DNA from: Candidatus Dormiibacterota bacterium
GTDB taxonomy: Bacteria; Chloroflexota; Dormibacteria; Aeolococcales; Aeolococcaceae
NCBI GenBank assembly: GCA_003153125.1
Contig: PLWW01000023.1
Span: 1-62,742, forward strand
Length of the DNA stretch: 62,742 nt
Direction of reading: 5' to 3'
Shown piece after piece: positions 1 to 7,518 of the stretch (the stretch's first letter is position 1; each line of letters opens with the position of its first letter). Made by a program: the position numbers and the translations under genes. The notes under the pieces were generated by a model. That model saw nothing but the letters and a program-made list of their open reading frames with translations. It did not search any database and was not told the origin of the DNA.

Positions 1-77
1 AGGTTGTCGAGGGTCACCATGAACAGCGCCGCGGAGACAAGTGCCAGGGTCCAGCCGGTGCGACGAGGGGAGGCCAC
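1..77 (-). CDS. MFS drug exporter, DHA2 type (N-terminal fragment)
   Basis: Only the first 25 codons are in the window; the gene runs off the left edge. The start is a GTG at 77 preceded on the minus strand by a clear AAGGAG ribosome binding site about 7 nt away. The visible residues are a short basic head (ASPRRTGW) followed by a hydrophobic helix ending in FMVTLDNL. The family knowledge used is that 14-helix DHA2/EmrB-QacA exporters begin with a first helix ending in a similar (V)xLDxT/N motif. The gene follows the TetR regulator on the same strand after a 47-bp gap that contains an operator-like site, so a repressor-exporter pair is the simplest reading. The substrate cannot be inferred. 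Confidence 0.7.
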   Translation of the reverse strand, partial: MASPRRTGWTLALVSAALFMVTLDN

Positions 78-90
78 ATGTTCTCCTTAT

Positions 91-104
91 TGATGAACCG
101 ATCA
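91..104. promoter_or_regulatory. TetR operator-like site 1 (upstream of MFS gene)
   Basis: The sequence TGATGAACCGATCA is a TGAT-N6-ATCA dyad. It nearly repeats the dyad at 715-728 upstream of tetR (TGATTGACCGATCA). It sits 14 nt upstream of the exporter start and overlaps the likely ribosome-binding or promoter zone. Two copies flanking tetR and the exporter suggest autoregulation plus control of the pump. Confidence 0.5.
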
Positions 105-124
105 TTTGTGAGGACAAAAAAAAG

Positions 125-700
125 CTACGAGGCGGGAGGCGCGGGGAGGGTGCCAGGCACGTCGAAGAGGGGTGCGCAGATGTCGTCGAGACCAAGTGCG
201 ACGGTGACGTTGGCAAGCATCCCGCAGGCAAAGAACATCGACACCTCGACGGGCGCGGCACCGGAGAGAGCGCGCACATGGTCGTAGAGCTCGCGGTAGC
301 GCTGTGCGGCGTGGGCCTGGATGACGGGGTCCCCGGTGGCGTAGGTTTGCAGCTGGAGGCGGAGCGCGTCGCGGTCGGCGATCAGCTCCGGGTACACCTC
401 GCCCATGCGGTCGAGCTTCTCGGCGCTGGTGGTGCCGCGTCCCGCCGCCTCGGTGAAGGCCCGCAGAATACGTCCCATGACCACGTCGTGCACTTCGATG
501 AACAGCTCCTGCTTGCTGGGGAAGAGCGCGTAGATGTAGGGCTGAGAGATCCCGGCCCGGCGCGCGATTGCGGCCGTGCTCGCCGCCTGGTAACCCTGCT
601 CGGCGAACTCTGTGATGGCCGCGGCCACGACCTGCTCACGACGCTCGTCGGCGCTGAATCGCGTTCCGGCGGCGCGGCGGCGGGGGGTTGCTGTGCTCAC
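125..700 (-). CDS. TetR family transcriptional regulator
   Basis: A 191-residue protein with an N-terminal helix-turn-helix at about residues 20-65 (EFAEQGYQAAS then AIARRAGISQPYIYALF), typical of TetR DNA-binding domains. The rest is a helical ligand-binding domain with no recognisable ligand signature. An in-frame ATG at 739 would give 13 more residues, but those codons overlap the operator-like dyad at 715-728. The GTG at 700 has GAAAG upstream and was preferred. The gene precedes an MFS exporter on the same strand, so it is probably the pump's repressor. The effector is unknown. Confidence 0.85.
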   Translation of the reverse strand: MSTATPRRRAAGTRFSADERREQVVAAAITEFAEQGYQAASTAAIARRAGISQPYIYALFPSKQELFIEVHDVVMGRILRAFTEAAGRGTTSAEKLDRMGEVYPELIADRDALRLQLQTYATGDPVIQAHAAQRYRELYDHVRALSGAAPVEVSMFFACGMLANVTVALGLDDICAPLFDVPGTLPAPPAS

Positions 701-714
701 GTCGCTTTCATTAT

Positions 715-728
715 TGATTGACCGATCA
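715..728. promoter_or_regulatory. TetR operator-like site 2 (upstream of tetR)
   Basis: TGATTGACCGATCA forms a TGAT-N6-ATCA dyad 14 nt upstream of the chosen tetR start. It shares 12 of 14 bases with the site at 91-104. It is the expected position for autorepression. Confidence 0.5.
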
Positions 729-770
729 CAAGATGTCAAGCCTGGTGCCCGCGGACCTTCCGGCGGAGGT

Positions 771-1124
771 TCAGGCCAGTTCGGCGCGGAGGTCGTCGGG
801 GAGGGAGCCCAGGCCGGCAGCGGTCATCCTGCCGGCGGCGGCCATGCGCCGGGCCCGCTCGCGGTTGACGTCGGTCCAGTTGCCCCCGCGGCGGCGCGGC
901 GTCCAGCGCATCAGGTAGCTGGTGGCGTCGCGGCCGCGGATCAAGCCGTCGACCCAGCCGTGGCAGACCGCCTCGTCGAGGATCTCGTGGTACTCGGGGG
1001 TGCGCCGCTGGGGGCCCTTGCGATCGATCACCAGCCAGATCTCGCGGCGGTCGCCATGGTGCTCCACAAGCCAGTCGTGCCAGGCCGCGACCGACTCGAC
1101 ACGCAGTGTCTCACCGACCTGCAC
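771..1124 (-). CDS. YdeI/OmpD-associated family protein
   Basis: A 117-residue protein that matches the YdeI family pattern: AWHDWLVEHH near the N-terminus, EIWLVIDRKG, then YHEILDEAVCHGWVDGLI and RWTPRRRGGNWTDVN. The family (bacteriocin-protection or OmpD-associated) is common in soil bacteria and its biochemical role is poorly known. The frame extends upstream to 1217, but that would overlap the preceding gene by about 70 bp. GTG at 1124 leaves a 22-bp gap and was chosen. It follows the ParA pair on the same strand, but nothing links its function to ParA. Confidence 0.75.
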   Translation of the reverse strand: MQVGETLRVESVAAWHDWLVEHHGDRREIWLVIDRKGPQRRTPEYHEILDEAVCHGWVDGLIRGRDATSYLMRWTPRRRGGNWTDVNRERARRMAAAGRMTAAGLGSLPDDLRAELA

Positions 1125-1146
1125 GGGATCACCCCATCGCCGCGGT

Positions 1147-1443
1147 TCAGAGGTTGGAGAGGAGCTTCTGTCGCAGTGCCTCGAGCTGTTCGAAGCGCTC
1201 CATGGACGGCCGTCCACTTTGCTGGTGGGGGAACTTGAGGTGCTGCACGGCGTCGGCGAGCACCTCGATCTCGATGTCGTTGAGCCGTACCGATCGTTGG
1301 TTGGGGTCGGGGGCCGCCGGAACGGTCCTCACCTCGGCGGGGACCGCGACGGCCATCACCTCCTGGCGCGGCTCCGTGTCGTCGGTGGGACGGAACAGCT
1401 CCTCCGACCCGCGCAGCTGGGCGCGCCGGAATCCCTTCATCAC
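1147..1443 (-). CDS. small protein coupled to ParA (possible ParA partner)
   Basis: A 98-residue protein of no recognised family. Its start overlaps the parA stop by 4 bp, so the two are translationally coupled. The N-terminus is short and basic (MMKGFRRAQLRG) followed by SEELFRPTDD. The middle is Pro/Ala/Val-rich and the C-terminal half (residues 50-98) is predicted helical with a heptad-like LEALRQKLLSNL ending. ParA ATPases are often stimulated by a basic N-terminal peptide of their partner, and no ParB is present here. The idea that this is an adaptor or activator for the ParA is inference from position and N-terminal composition only. Confidence 0.6.
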   Translation of the reverse strand: MMKGFRRAQLRGSEELFRPTDDTEPRQEVMAVAVPAEVRTVPAAPDPNQRSVRLNDIEIEVLADAVQHLKFPHQQSGRPSMERFEQLEALRQKLLSNL

Positions 1444-2273
1444 GCCGGACCCACCCGCACCCGCGTCGACTGTCCCAGCACCTCCGCCTCCGCAACCGGC
1501 GCGTCACTCTCCTGGGCGATCACCGCGTCGGCCAGGGCACGGTAGGCACGCGCCCCGGGCGAGGCCGACGCGTACTGGAGGATGGACTGCCCGGCCAGCG
1601 GGGTCTCCGCGAAGCGGATCGAGGAGTCGACAGTGATGTTGAACACCTCATCGCCGTAGCGCTCGCGAACAAGCTCGAGCACCTCCTGGCTGTGCAGCGT
1701 GCGCGACTTGTAGATGGTCGGGAGAATGCCCGCGATGTGCAGGCCCGGGTTGAGCTTGGCGCGCACGCGATCGATGGTGCGCTGCAACTGCTGCATGCCC
1801 TTCATGCCGAAGTACTCGCACTGCAGTGGGATGATCACGTCCGTCGACGCGACCAGCGCGTTCACGCAGAGCAGGCCGAGCGACGGCGGGCAGTCGATGA
1901 CGATGTAGTCGTACTCGTCGAGGACGGTCTCCAGCTTGTCCTTCAGCACGGACTCGCGACCGAACTCGGTGACCAGCTGCAGCTCCGCGCCGCTCAACTC
2001 GATGTTGGCGGGAAGAAAGTCGAGCTTCATCGACTCAGAGCGAAGCCGCACCTCCCTGACGTCGACGCGGTGATCGGTGAGCACGTTGTACACGGACAGC
2101 TCGAGGTCGTCGGGGCGCCGGCAACCCATGTTGATGGTGAGATGTCCCTGTGGATCGAGGTCCACAGCAAGGATTCGCGGGCCTTTCTCAGCGAGCGCGG
2201 CGGCCAGGTTCACCGCGGTCGTCGTCTTGCCGACGCCGCCCTTCTGGTTCGCGATCGAGATGATCCGCGTCAT
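1440..2273 (-). CDS. parA: ParA/Soj-type ATPase
   Basis: A 277-residue P-loop ATPase with the deviant Walker A KGGVGKTT at residues 11-18, the DLDPQGHLT switch-I region and IDCPPSLG as Walker B. This is the ParA/Soj subgroup that positions DNA or other cargo on the nucleoid; there is no membrane-targeting helix of MinD type at the C-terminus. No parB gene follows. Instead a 98-residue protein overlaps its end by 4 bp. The gene is divergent from a TPR protein across an 79-bp gap. It may be a chromosomal Soj separated from its ParB, or an orphan cargo-positioning ATPase. Confidence 0.92.
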   Translation of the reverse strand: MTRIISIANQKGGVGKTTTAVNLAAALAEKGPRILAVDLDPQGHLTINMGCRRPDDLELSVYNVLTDHRVDVREVRLRSESMKLDFLPANIELSGAELQLVTEFGRESVLKDKLETVLDEYDYIVIDCPPSLGLLCVNALVASTDVIIPLQCEYFGMKGMQQLQRTIDRVRAKLNPGLHIAGILPTIYKSRTLHSQEVLELVRERYGDEVFNITVDSSIRFAETPLAGQSILQYASASPGARAYRALADAVIAQESDAPVAEAEVLGQSTRVRVGPA

Positions 2274-2352
2274 GATGATTGGACCGAACGGGAGCGCCGC
2301 ACTGAGCCGGTATCATAGCGGACTGGGCTCGGCACCTTTGGGAGAGTGTTTG
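2274..2352. promoter_or_regulatory. divergent promoter region parA / TPR gene
   Basis: The 79-bp gap contains the symmetrical GGTATCATAGC, which gives a -10-like TATCAT (2311-2316) on the plus strand and TATGAT on the minus strand at the same place. No good -35 element was seen for either direction. A ribosome binding site GGGAGAG lies just before the TTG start of the TPR gene. Confidence 0.35.
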
Positions 2353-3243
2353 TTGGCTGAAACGGAGCATGTCAAGCCTCGCGGCCTCTACGTCGAGGAG
2401 GCGATCGCGGCAGCTCTCGATAGTCGCTGGTCCGAAGCCGTCGCCATCAATGAAGCGCTCGTCGAACGCCACGGCGCCGACGAGGAAACATCCAACCGCA
2501 TCGGCAAGGCGAAGAGTGAGCTGGGCAATCTCCGTGATGCCCTGGCCTCCTATCACGCATCCCTTGAGCTCAACCCTCTCAACCCCATCGCCCAGAAGCA
2601 GGCGCGACGGATCGCCGCATTGCTCGAGGCGCGCGCCCACCCGCTGGCATCGTCGGGGGCGATCGACGTCGACCTCTTCAGCGAAGAGCCCGGCAAGAGT
2701 GGCCGCACCACGCTGAGCCACCCCCGCGGCGGCGCCGCGATCGGGGTCGCCGTGGCGCCGGGCGACACCGTGGCCCTGATCGCCTCGGGCACCCAGCTCC
2801 TCGCGGAGACGTCGCGCGGGGTGGCCCTCGGGGCTGTCGAATCGAAGCTGAGCCACCGCCTGCGCCCGCTGATGGAGACCGGCAACCGCTACTCCGCCGC
2901 CGTCGCCAGCATCGAGGACGAGCGCATCGAGCTCATCGTCAGGGAGATCTTCCAGGCGCCGGAGAACGCCAGGAAGTCGTCCTTCCCGGTGTCTCGGAAC
3001 GCGCGCCGCGACGATTTCCGGCCCTACGCCAAGGATTCCCTGCTCTCGGAGCGGGGGGTGGACGACGAGGTCTTCGGCGACGGCGACGACGACGGCGGCC
3101 CAGCCACCGCCACGGCCGAGCCGGACGAGTTGGCCGGCATGCAGGAGCTGGACGACGAGTTCGAGCCGGCGGTGGCCGTTGCCAGCGACGACGGCGACGC
3201 GGACACCGACGACGAGGACGGCCGCCCCGAGGACCAGTACTGA
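2353..3243 (+). CDS. tetratricopeptide-repeat protein with acidic tail
   Basis: A 296-residue protein starting at TTG 2353, chosen because a GGGAGAG site lies 6-7 nt upstream and because the open frame further upstream runs through the parA promoter and coding region. Residues 10-90 form about two TPR-like helical hairpins (AVAINEALVERHG, ALASYHASLELNP). A middle domain of unknown type follows. The last 60 residues are strongly acidic (runs of Asp/Glu) and probably disordered. It is divergent from parA and precedes the GH15 gene by 51 bp. TPRs mediate protein contacts; the partner is unknown. Confidence 0.75.
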   Translation: MAETEHVKPRGLYVEEAIAAALDSRWSEAVAINEALVERHGADEETSNRIGKAKSELGNLRDALASYHASLELNPLNPIAQKQARRIAALLEARAHPLASSGAIDVDLFSEEPGKSGRTTLSHPRGGAAIGVAVAPGDTVALIASGTQLLAETSRGVALGAVESKLSHRLRPLMETGNRYSAAVASIEDERIELIVREIFQAPENARKSSFPVSRNARRDDFRPYAKDSLLSERGVDDEVFGDGDDDGGPATATAEPDELAGMQELDDEFEPAVAVASDDGDADTDDEDGRPEDQY

Positions 3244-3294
3244 GCGCCTCGAGAGCCGCGGGGGACCGTTCCTGATGCGCCGGCCGATCGACAC

Positions 3295-5214
3295 ATGAGC
3301 GAGGGTTTCGAGCGCAGCGGCGGCTACCTGCCCATCGCCGCCTACGCGCTCATCGGCGACTGTCGCAGCGCCGCGCTGGTCGGCGCGGACGGCAGCCTCG
3401 ACTGGCTCTGCCTGCCTCGCTTCGACGACCCCTCGGTGTTCGGCCGCATCGTCGACTCGCGCCGTGGCGGCCACTGGCAGGTCTGCCCGGTCGACGAATA
3501 CCGGGTGGTGCAGCGCTACGGGGACCGCAACAACATCCTCGAGACCACGTTCTGCACCGCCACCGGCACAGTGGTGGTCACGGATTTCATGCCCATCGAC
3601 GAGGCGACGATCGGGAACCACGCGCGTCCTCACGGCGAGCCACGGCTGGTCCGCATCGTGGAATGTCTCACCGGCGCCGTCACCCTGCGCCACCAGTTCA
3701 AGCCTGCTCCCGACTACGCCGACGGTCGCGCCCGCTTCTGCGCCGAGGGCTACCGCATCCACGGCAACAGCGAGATGCTGCATGTCTGCCTGCAGTCGAC
3801 GGTGGCGGTGACCGGCCCGACCGTGCGCTGGCGCGTGCGCGCAGGTGACACGATCGCCCTTGCGCTGCGCAGCGACAAGCGCGGTCCGTGCACCAGCCCG
3901 CGCCGCCTGTGGAGCGTGGAGCACGCCCGCGACCTTGCCCGCACCACCCAGGAGTACTGGTGGCGGTGGATCGACCGCTGCAACTACCGCGGGCCGTACC
4001 AGGAACCGGTGATCCGCTCCGCCCTCGGGCTCAAGCTGATGACCTACTCGCCGACCGGGGCGATCGTCGCAGCCCCCACCACCAGCCTGCCGGAGGAGGT
4101 GGGCGGCGAGCGCAATTGGGACTACCGCTTCACCTGGCTGCGCGATGCATCGTTCACCCTCTACGCCTTCTTCCAGGTGGGCATGACCGCCGAGGCCAAC
4201 GCCTTCTTCGCATGGCTGATGCGCATCGGCCTGGGAAGGCGGGGAAGCGACGTCGCCAACCTCTATACCCTGGACGGCGATCCGCATGCGGACGAGCACG
4301 AGCTCAGTCAGCTCAGCGGTTATCGAGACTCCGCACCGGTGCGCATCGGCAACGCGGCCATCCACCAGTTGCAGCTCGACGTCTACGGCGAGCTGCTCGA
4401 CAGTGCCTACGTGTTCGCGCGATTCGGCGGCGTCATCAGTCGCTCGCTGTGGAGCGAGCTACGCGCCGTTGTGAACCTTGCCATCGACAGGTGGCAGCTC
4501 CCTGACGCATCGATCTGGGAGCCGCGCGGCCAGGACCAGCACTACACGTACAGCAAGATGATGTGCTGGGTCGCGGTCGACCGCGGACTGCGCCTGGCCA
4601 AGCGTTTCGCCCTGCCCCACGACGAGGCCCGATGGGTGGCGGCGCGGCGCGACATTCACCGCACGGTCACGTCGCGCGGCTACTCCCAGCGGCTCAGGTC
4701 CTTCACCCAGGCGCTCGACGGCGAAGAGCTCGACGCGTCCCTGCTGCGCATGACCCAGGTTCGCTTCCTTCCGGACAGCGACCCGCGCCTGCTGAGCACG
4801 ATCGACGCGGTGGCGACCAACCTCGGCAGAGGGGTGCTCGTCCACCGCTATGACGCCAGGACCACCGCGGACGGGATCGAGGGTGGTGAGGGCGCGTTCC
4901 TGCTGTGCTCCTTCTGGCTCGCCGATGCACTCGCCCACGTGGGCCGCCTCGAGGACGCGCAGCGCTGGTTCGAGAAGCTGCTCGCCTTCGCCTCACCGCT
5001 GCAGCTGTATTCCGAGGAGGTGGACACCCGCACGGGGGAGCTGCTCGGCAACTTCCCGCAGGCCTTCACGCACCTCTCGCTGATCGGCGCCGCCGTCAAC
5101 ATCGAGCGCGCCCGCCACCGCGCGCTCGGCGTGCACGGATTGCAGAAGTCCTCGCGCCGCCGCCCCGCCGCGTCGCGCCGCCCGCGGACGGCCGCCACTC
5201 GCTCCGGAGGCTGA
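3295..5214 (+). CDS. glycoside hydrolase family 15 protein (glucoamylase/trehalase type)
   Basis: A 639-residue cytoplasmic-looking enzyme (no signal peptide). The N-terminal beta-sandwich begins with YLPIAAYALIGDCRSAALV and GSLDWLCLPRFDDPSVF, a hallmark of bacterial GH15. The (alpha/alpha)6 barrel carries GGERNWDYRFTWLRDAS and, further on, IWEPRGQDQHYTYSKMMCWV and GGEGAFLLCSFW, matching the two catalytic-Glu regions of the family. Members hydrolyse alpha-glucosides; actinobacterial relatives include trehalases, so substrate is open (starch-type glucan or trehalose). The C-terminal 30 residues are Arg-rich. It precedes the arginine cluster with only 45 bp between. Confidence 0.88.
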   Translation: MSEGFERSGGYLPIAAYALIGDCRSAALVGADGSLDWLCLPRFDDPSVFGRIVDSRRGGHWQVCPVDEYRVVQRYGDRNNILETTFCTATGTVVVTDFMPIDEATIGNHARPHGEPRLVRIVECLTGAVTLRHQFKPAPDYADGRARFCAEGYRIHGNSEMLHVCLQSTVAVTGPTVRWRVRAGDTIALALRSDKRGPCTSPRRLWSVEHARDLARTTQEYWWRWIDRCNYRGPYQEPVIRSALGLKLMTYSPTGAIVAAPTTSLPEEVGGERNWDYRFTWLRDASFTLYAFFQVGMTAEANAFFAWLMRIGLGRRGSDVANLYTLDGDPHADEHELSQLSGYRDSAPVRIGNAAIHQLQLDVYGELLDSAYVFARFGGVISRSLWSELRAVVNLAIDRWQLPDASIWEPRGQDQHYTYSKMMCWVAVDRGLRLAKRFALPHDEARWVAARRDIHRTVTSRGYSQRLRSFTQALDGEELDASLLRMTQVRFLPDSDPRLLSTIDAVATNLGRGVLVHRYDARTTADGIEGGEGAFLLCSFWLADALAHVGRLEDAQRWFEKLLAFASPLQLYSEEVDTRTGELLGNFPQAFTHLSLIGAAVNIERARHRALGVHGLQKSSRRRPAASRRPRTAATRSGG

Positions 5215-5222
5215 GCTGGGTT

Positions 5223-5238
5223 CTGCATAAATATGCAG
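5223..5238. promoter_or_regulatory. ARG box (ArgR operator) of the arg cluster
   Basis: CTGCATAAATATGCAG is a perfect 7-bp inverted repeat around an AA centre. It matches the known ArgR operator pattern of inverted TGCAT/ATGCA halves with an A/T-rich middle. It lies directly before argC, the first gene of a cluster that itself encodes ArgR, and covers the -35 position of the likely promoter. Confidence 0.8.
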
Positions 5239-5246
5239 GATCGAGA

Positions 5247-5252
5247 TACACT
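5247..5252 (+). promoter_or_regulatory. argC -10 element, leaderless
   Basis: TACACT lies 7 nt upstream of the GTG at 5260, placing the transcription start at or next to the start codon. The -35 zone falls in the ARG box, which fits repression by steric exclusion. Confidence 0.55.
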
Positions 5253-5259
5253 GCGGCGC

Positions 5260-6285
5260 GTGGCTGCCACCCAGCGTCTCCGCGCCGCCGTCGCCGGCTC
5301 CACCGGTTACATCGGCATGCAGTGCGTCACCCTGCTCGCGGCGCATCCCAACGTCGACCTTGTGACCGTGCTCGGGCACAGCACCGCCGGTCGGCGCTAC
5401 TCCGAGGCAGTCCCGGGAAGCGACGTGGACATCGTGGTCGGCGACGGCCTCGACCTCGGCGACGTCGACATCGTCTTCGCGGCTCTGCCACACACGGTCG
5501 CCGCCGGGCAGGCGCAGGCCTGGCTGGACGCCGGCGCCGTGGTGGTCGACATGAGCGCCGACTTCCGCCTCGCCGACGCCGCCGAGTACCAGCGCTGGTA
5601 CGGGGTGACCCACCCGGCGCCACAGCTCTTCGAGCGAGCCGTCTACGGGTTGGTGGAGATGGAGCGCGACCGGCTGCGCAGCAGCGACCTCATCGCTGCG
5701 CCCGGTTGCTACCCGACAGCCGCGTTGATCGCCACCCTTCCCGCGCTGCGCTCCGGGCTGGTCGAGCCGCGCATCATCGTCGACGCCAAGAGCGGTGTGA
5801 GCGGCGCGGGCCGGTCGCCGTCCCTGTCGGTGCACTTCGCCGAGGCCAACGAGTCGGTGCGCGCCTACGGCGTCGCCGGCCACCGTCACCGCGCGGAGAT
5901 GCTCTCGCAGATGCGGCCGGCGTCAGCCGCAGACGTGTCGCTCACGTTCGTTCCCCACCTGGTGCCGATGACACGCGGCCTCCTGGCCACGGTGTACATG
6001 CGCATCGGCGACGGGGTCGATGCCGAGGCGGTCACCGCCCTCTATCGCGACCTGTGTTGCAGGGAGCCGTTCCTGCGCTACGACGAGTCCCCCCCGCCAA
6101 CCAAGAGCGTGTTGGGCAGCAACGTGGCGGCGCTCAACTGCACCGTCCAGGGCGACACGCTGGTGGTCACCGCGGCCATCGACAACCTCGTCAAGGGGGC
6201 TGCCGGCCAGGGGATACAGGCGATGAACGTACGTTTCGGCTTTGCTGAGACGGCCGGCCTGGCCACGGCGTCGGCGTGGCCATGA
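5260..6285 (+). CDS. argC: N-acetyl-gamma-glutamyl-phosphate reductase
   Basis: A 341-residue enzyme for the third step of arginine synthesis, reducing N-acetylglutamyl phosphate with NADPH. The N-terminal nucleotide fold carries AGSTGYIG (residues 12-19). The catalytic Cys is Cys150 in APGCYPTAA. GVSGAGR and a GHRHRAEM histidine region follow, as in the family. The in-frame ATG at 5233 lies inside the ARG-box palindrome, so GTG 5260 was chosen; a TACACT -10 sits 7 nt before it. The 3' end overlaps argJ by 4 bp (ATGA). Confidence 0.93.
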   Translation: MAATQRLRAAVAGSTGYIGMQCVTLLAAHPNVDLVTVLGHSTAGRRYSEAVPGSDVDIVVGDGLDLGDVDIVFAALPHTVAAGQAQAWLDAGAVVVDMSADFRLADAAEYQRWYGVTHPAPQLFERAVYGLVEMERDRLRSSDLIAAPGCYPTAALIATLPALRSGLVEPRIIVDAKSGVSGAGRSPSLSVHFAEANESVRAYGVAGHRHRAEMLSQMRPASAADVSLTFVPHLVPMTRGLLATVYMRIGDGVDAEAVTALYRDLCCREPFLRYDESPPPTKSVLGSNVAALNCTVQGDTLVVTAAIDNLVKGAAGQGIQAMNVRFGFAETAGLATASAWP

Positions 6286-7508
6286 GCCAGCCTCTCGCCG
6301 GCGAGCGCGTGGGGGTGTGCGCGCCGGCGGGATTCCGCGCGGCCGCAACGGCGGCGGGCATCCGCGGCGACGGTGACGCGGACCGCGTCGACATCGCGCT
6401 CATCGTCAGCGACCGGCCCTGCACGGCGGCGGGCGTCTTCACGCGCAACATCGTCAAGGCGGCGCCCGTGGTGATCAGCCAGCTGACGCTGCGCCGCCGG
6501 GCGCCGATCCGCGCGGTGGTCGTCAACAGTGGCAACGCCAACGCGTGCACCGGGCCGCAGGGCTTCCGTGACGCACTGCGCACCGCGACGACGGCGGCGG
6601 ACTGCTGCGACGCCGACCCCTCGGAGGTCCTCGTCTGCAGCACGGGCGTGATCGGCAGGCCCATGCCCATGGACCGCGTCGTCGGCGGCGTGCGCGCGGC
6701 GGCGGCAACCCTCAGCGACAGGTCGGGCGAGCTGGCGGCGCAGGCGATCATGACCACCGACACGGTGAGCAAGAGCGCGGCGGCCTCGTTTCGCGCCGGC
6801 GCCCACTGGTACACGGTGGGTGGCATGGCCAAGGGAGCGGGGATGATCCATCCTGACATGGCAACGCTTCTCGGCTTCCTGACAACCGACGCCGCCGTGG
6901 AACGCGAGGCACTCCAGGAGGTGCTCACCGACGTGTGTTCGCGCACCTTCAACTGCCTCAGCATCGACGGCGACACGTCCACCAACGACACGCTCCTGCT
7001 CCTCGCCAACGGGGGCGCGGACGGCCCGGTGATGGGCGCCGGCAGCGCGGAGCTCGACGCTCTCTGCGACGCGGTCGAGGAGGTCTGCCTGTCCCTCGTC
7101 GAGCAACTGGCCGCCGACGCGGAGGGGGCCACCAAGTCGATCTGTGTGAGCGTCGACGGGGCGGTCGACGATGCGCAGGCGCAGAGCGCGGCGCGCACCG
7201 TGGTGTTGAGCCCACTGGTGAAGTGCGCCGTCCACGGCGCCGACCCCAACTGGGGACGGATCGTCGCGGCCCTGGGACGCAGCGGCGCGAGCTTTGCCCT
7301 CGACCGATGCCGCGTCAGCATCGGTGGTATCGACGTCTTCTCCAACGGCCAGCCCGTCCCGGTCGATCTGGACAGAATCCGGGCCGCGTTCAGCCGTCCC
7401 CGCATCGACATCGACATCCAGCTTGGCTCTGGCCCTGGCAGCGGTCGTGCCTGGGGCTGTGACCTCTCGCCCGACTACGTGCGCATCAACGCCGACTACA
7501 CGACATGA
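6282..7508 (+). CDS. argJ: bifunctional ornithine acetyltransferase / N-acetylglutamate synthase
   Basis: A 408-residue ArgJ. It transfers the acetyl group from acetylornithine to glutamate, giving the cyclic arginine pathway. The self-cleavage site is seen in KGAGMIHPDMATLLGF, with Thr195 as the expected new N-terminal nucleophile of the beta chain. VVNSGNANACTG (residues 80-91) is another family signature. ATG 6282 overlaps the argC stop by 4 bp; a GTG 6 nt earlier is possible. Whether it is bifunctional or only does the transfer step cannot be told from sequence alone. Confidence 0.93.
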   Translation: MSQPLAGERVGVCAPAGFRAAATAAGIRGDGDADRVDIALIVSDRPCTAAGVFTRNIVKAAPVVISQLTLRRRAPIRAVVVNSGNANACTGPQGFRDALRTATTAADCCDADPSEVLVCSTGVIGRPMPMDRVVGGVRAAAATLSDRSGELAAQAIMTTDTVSKSAAASFRAGAHWYTVGGMAKGAGMIHPDMATLLGFLTTDAAVEREALQEVLTDVCSRTFNCLSIDGDTSTNDTLLLLANGGADGPVMGAGSAELDALCDAVEEVCLSLVEQLAADAEGATKSICVSVDGAVDDAQAQSAARTVVLSPLVKCAVHGADPNWGRIVAALGRSGASFALDRCRVSIGGIDVFSNGQPVPVDLDRIRAAFSRPRIDIDIQLGSGPGSGRAWGCDLSPDYVRINADYTT

Positions 7509-7518
7509 GGTCAGCATC

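Noticed and set aside
1920-2340. Upstream extension of the TPR gene to 2077
   Set aside because: It would run through the divergent promoter and parA coding sequence; TTG 2353 has a ribosome binding site.
2188-4365. A 725-codon open frame on the minus strand across the TPR and GH15 genes
   Set aside because: It is antisense to two well-supported genes, has compositional bias (Ala/Arg/Val/His/Gly) with no domain, and is explained by high G+C.
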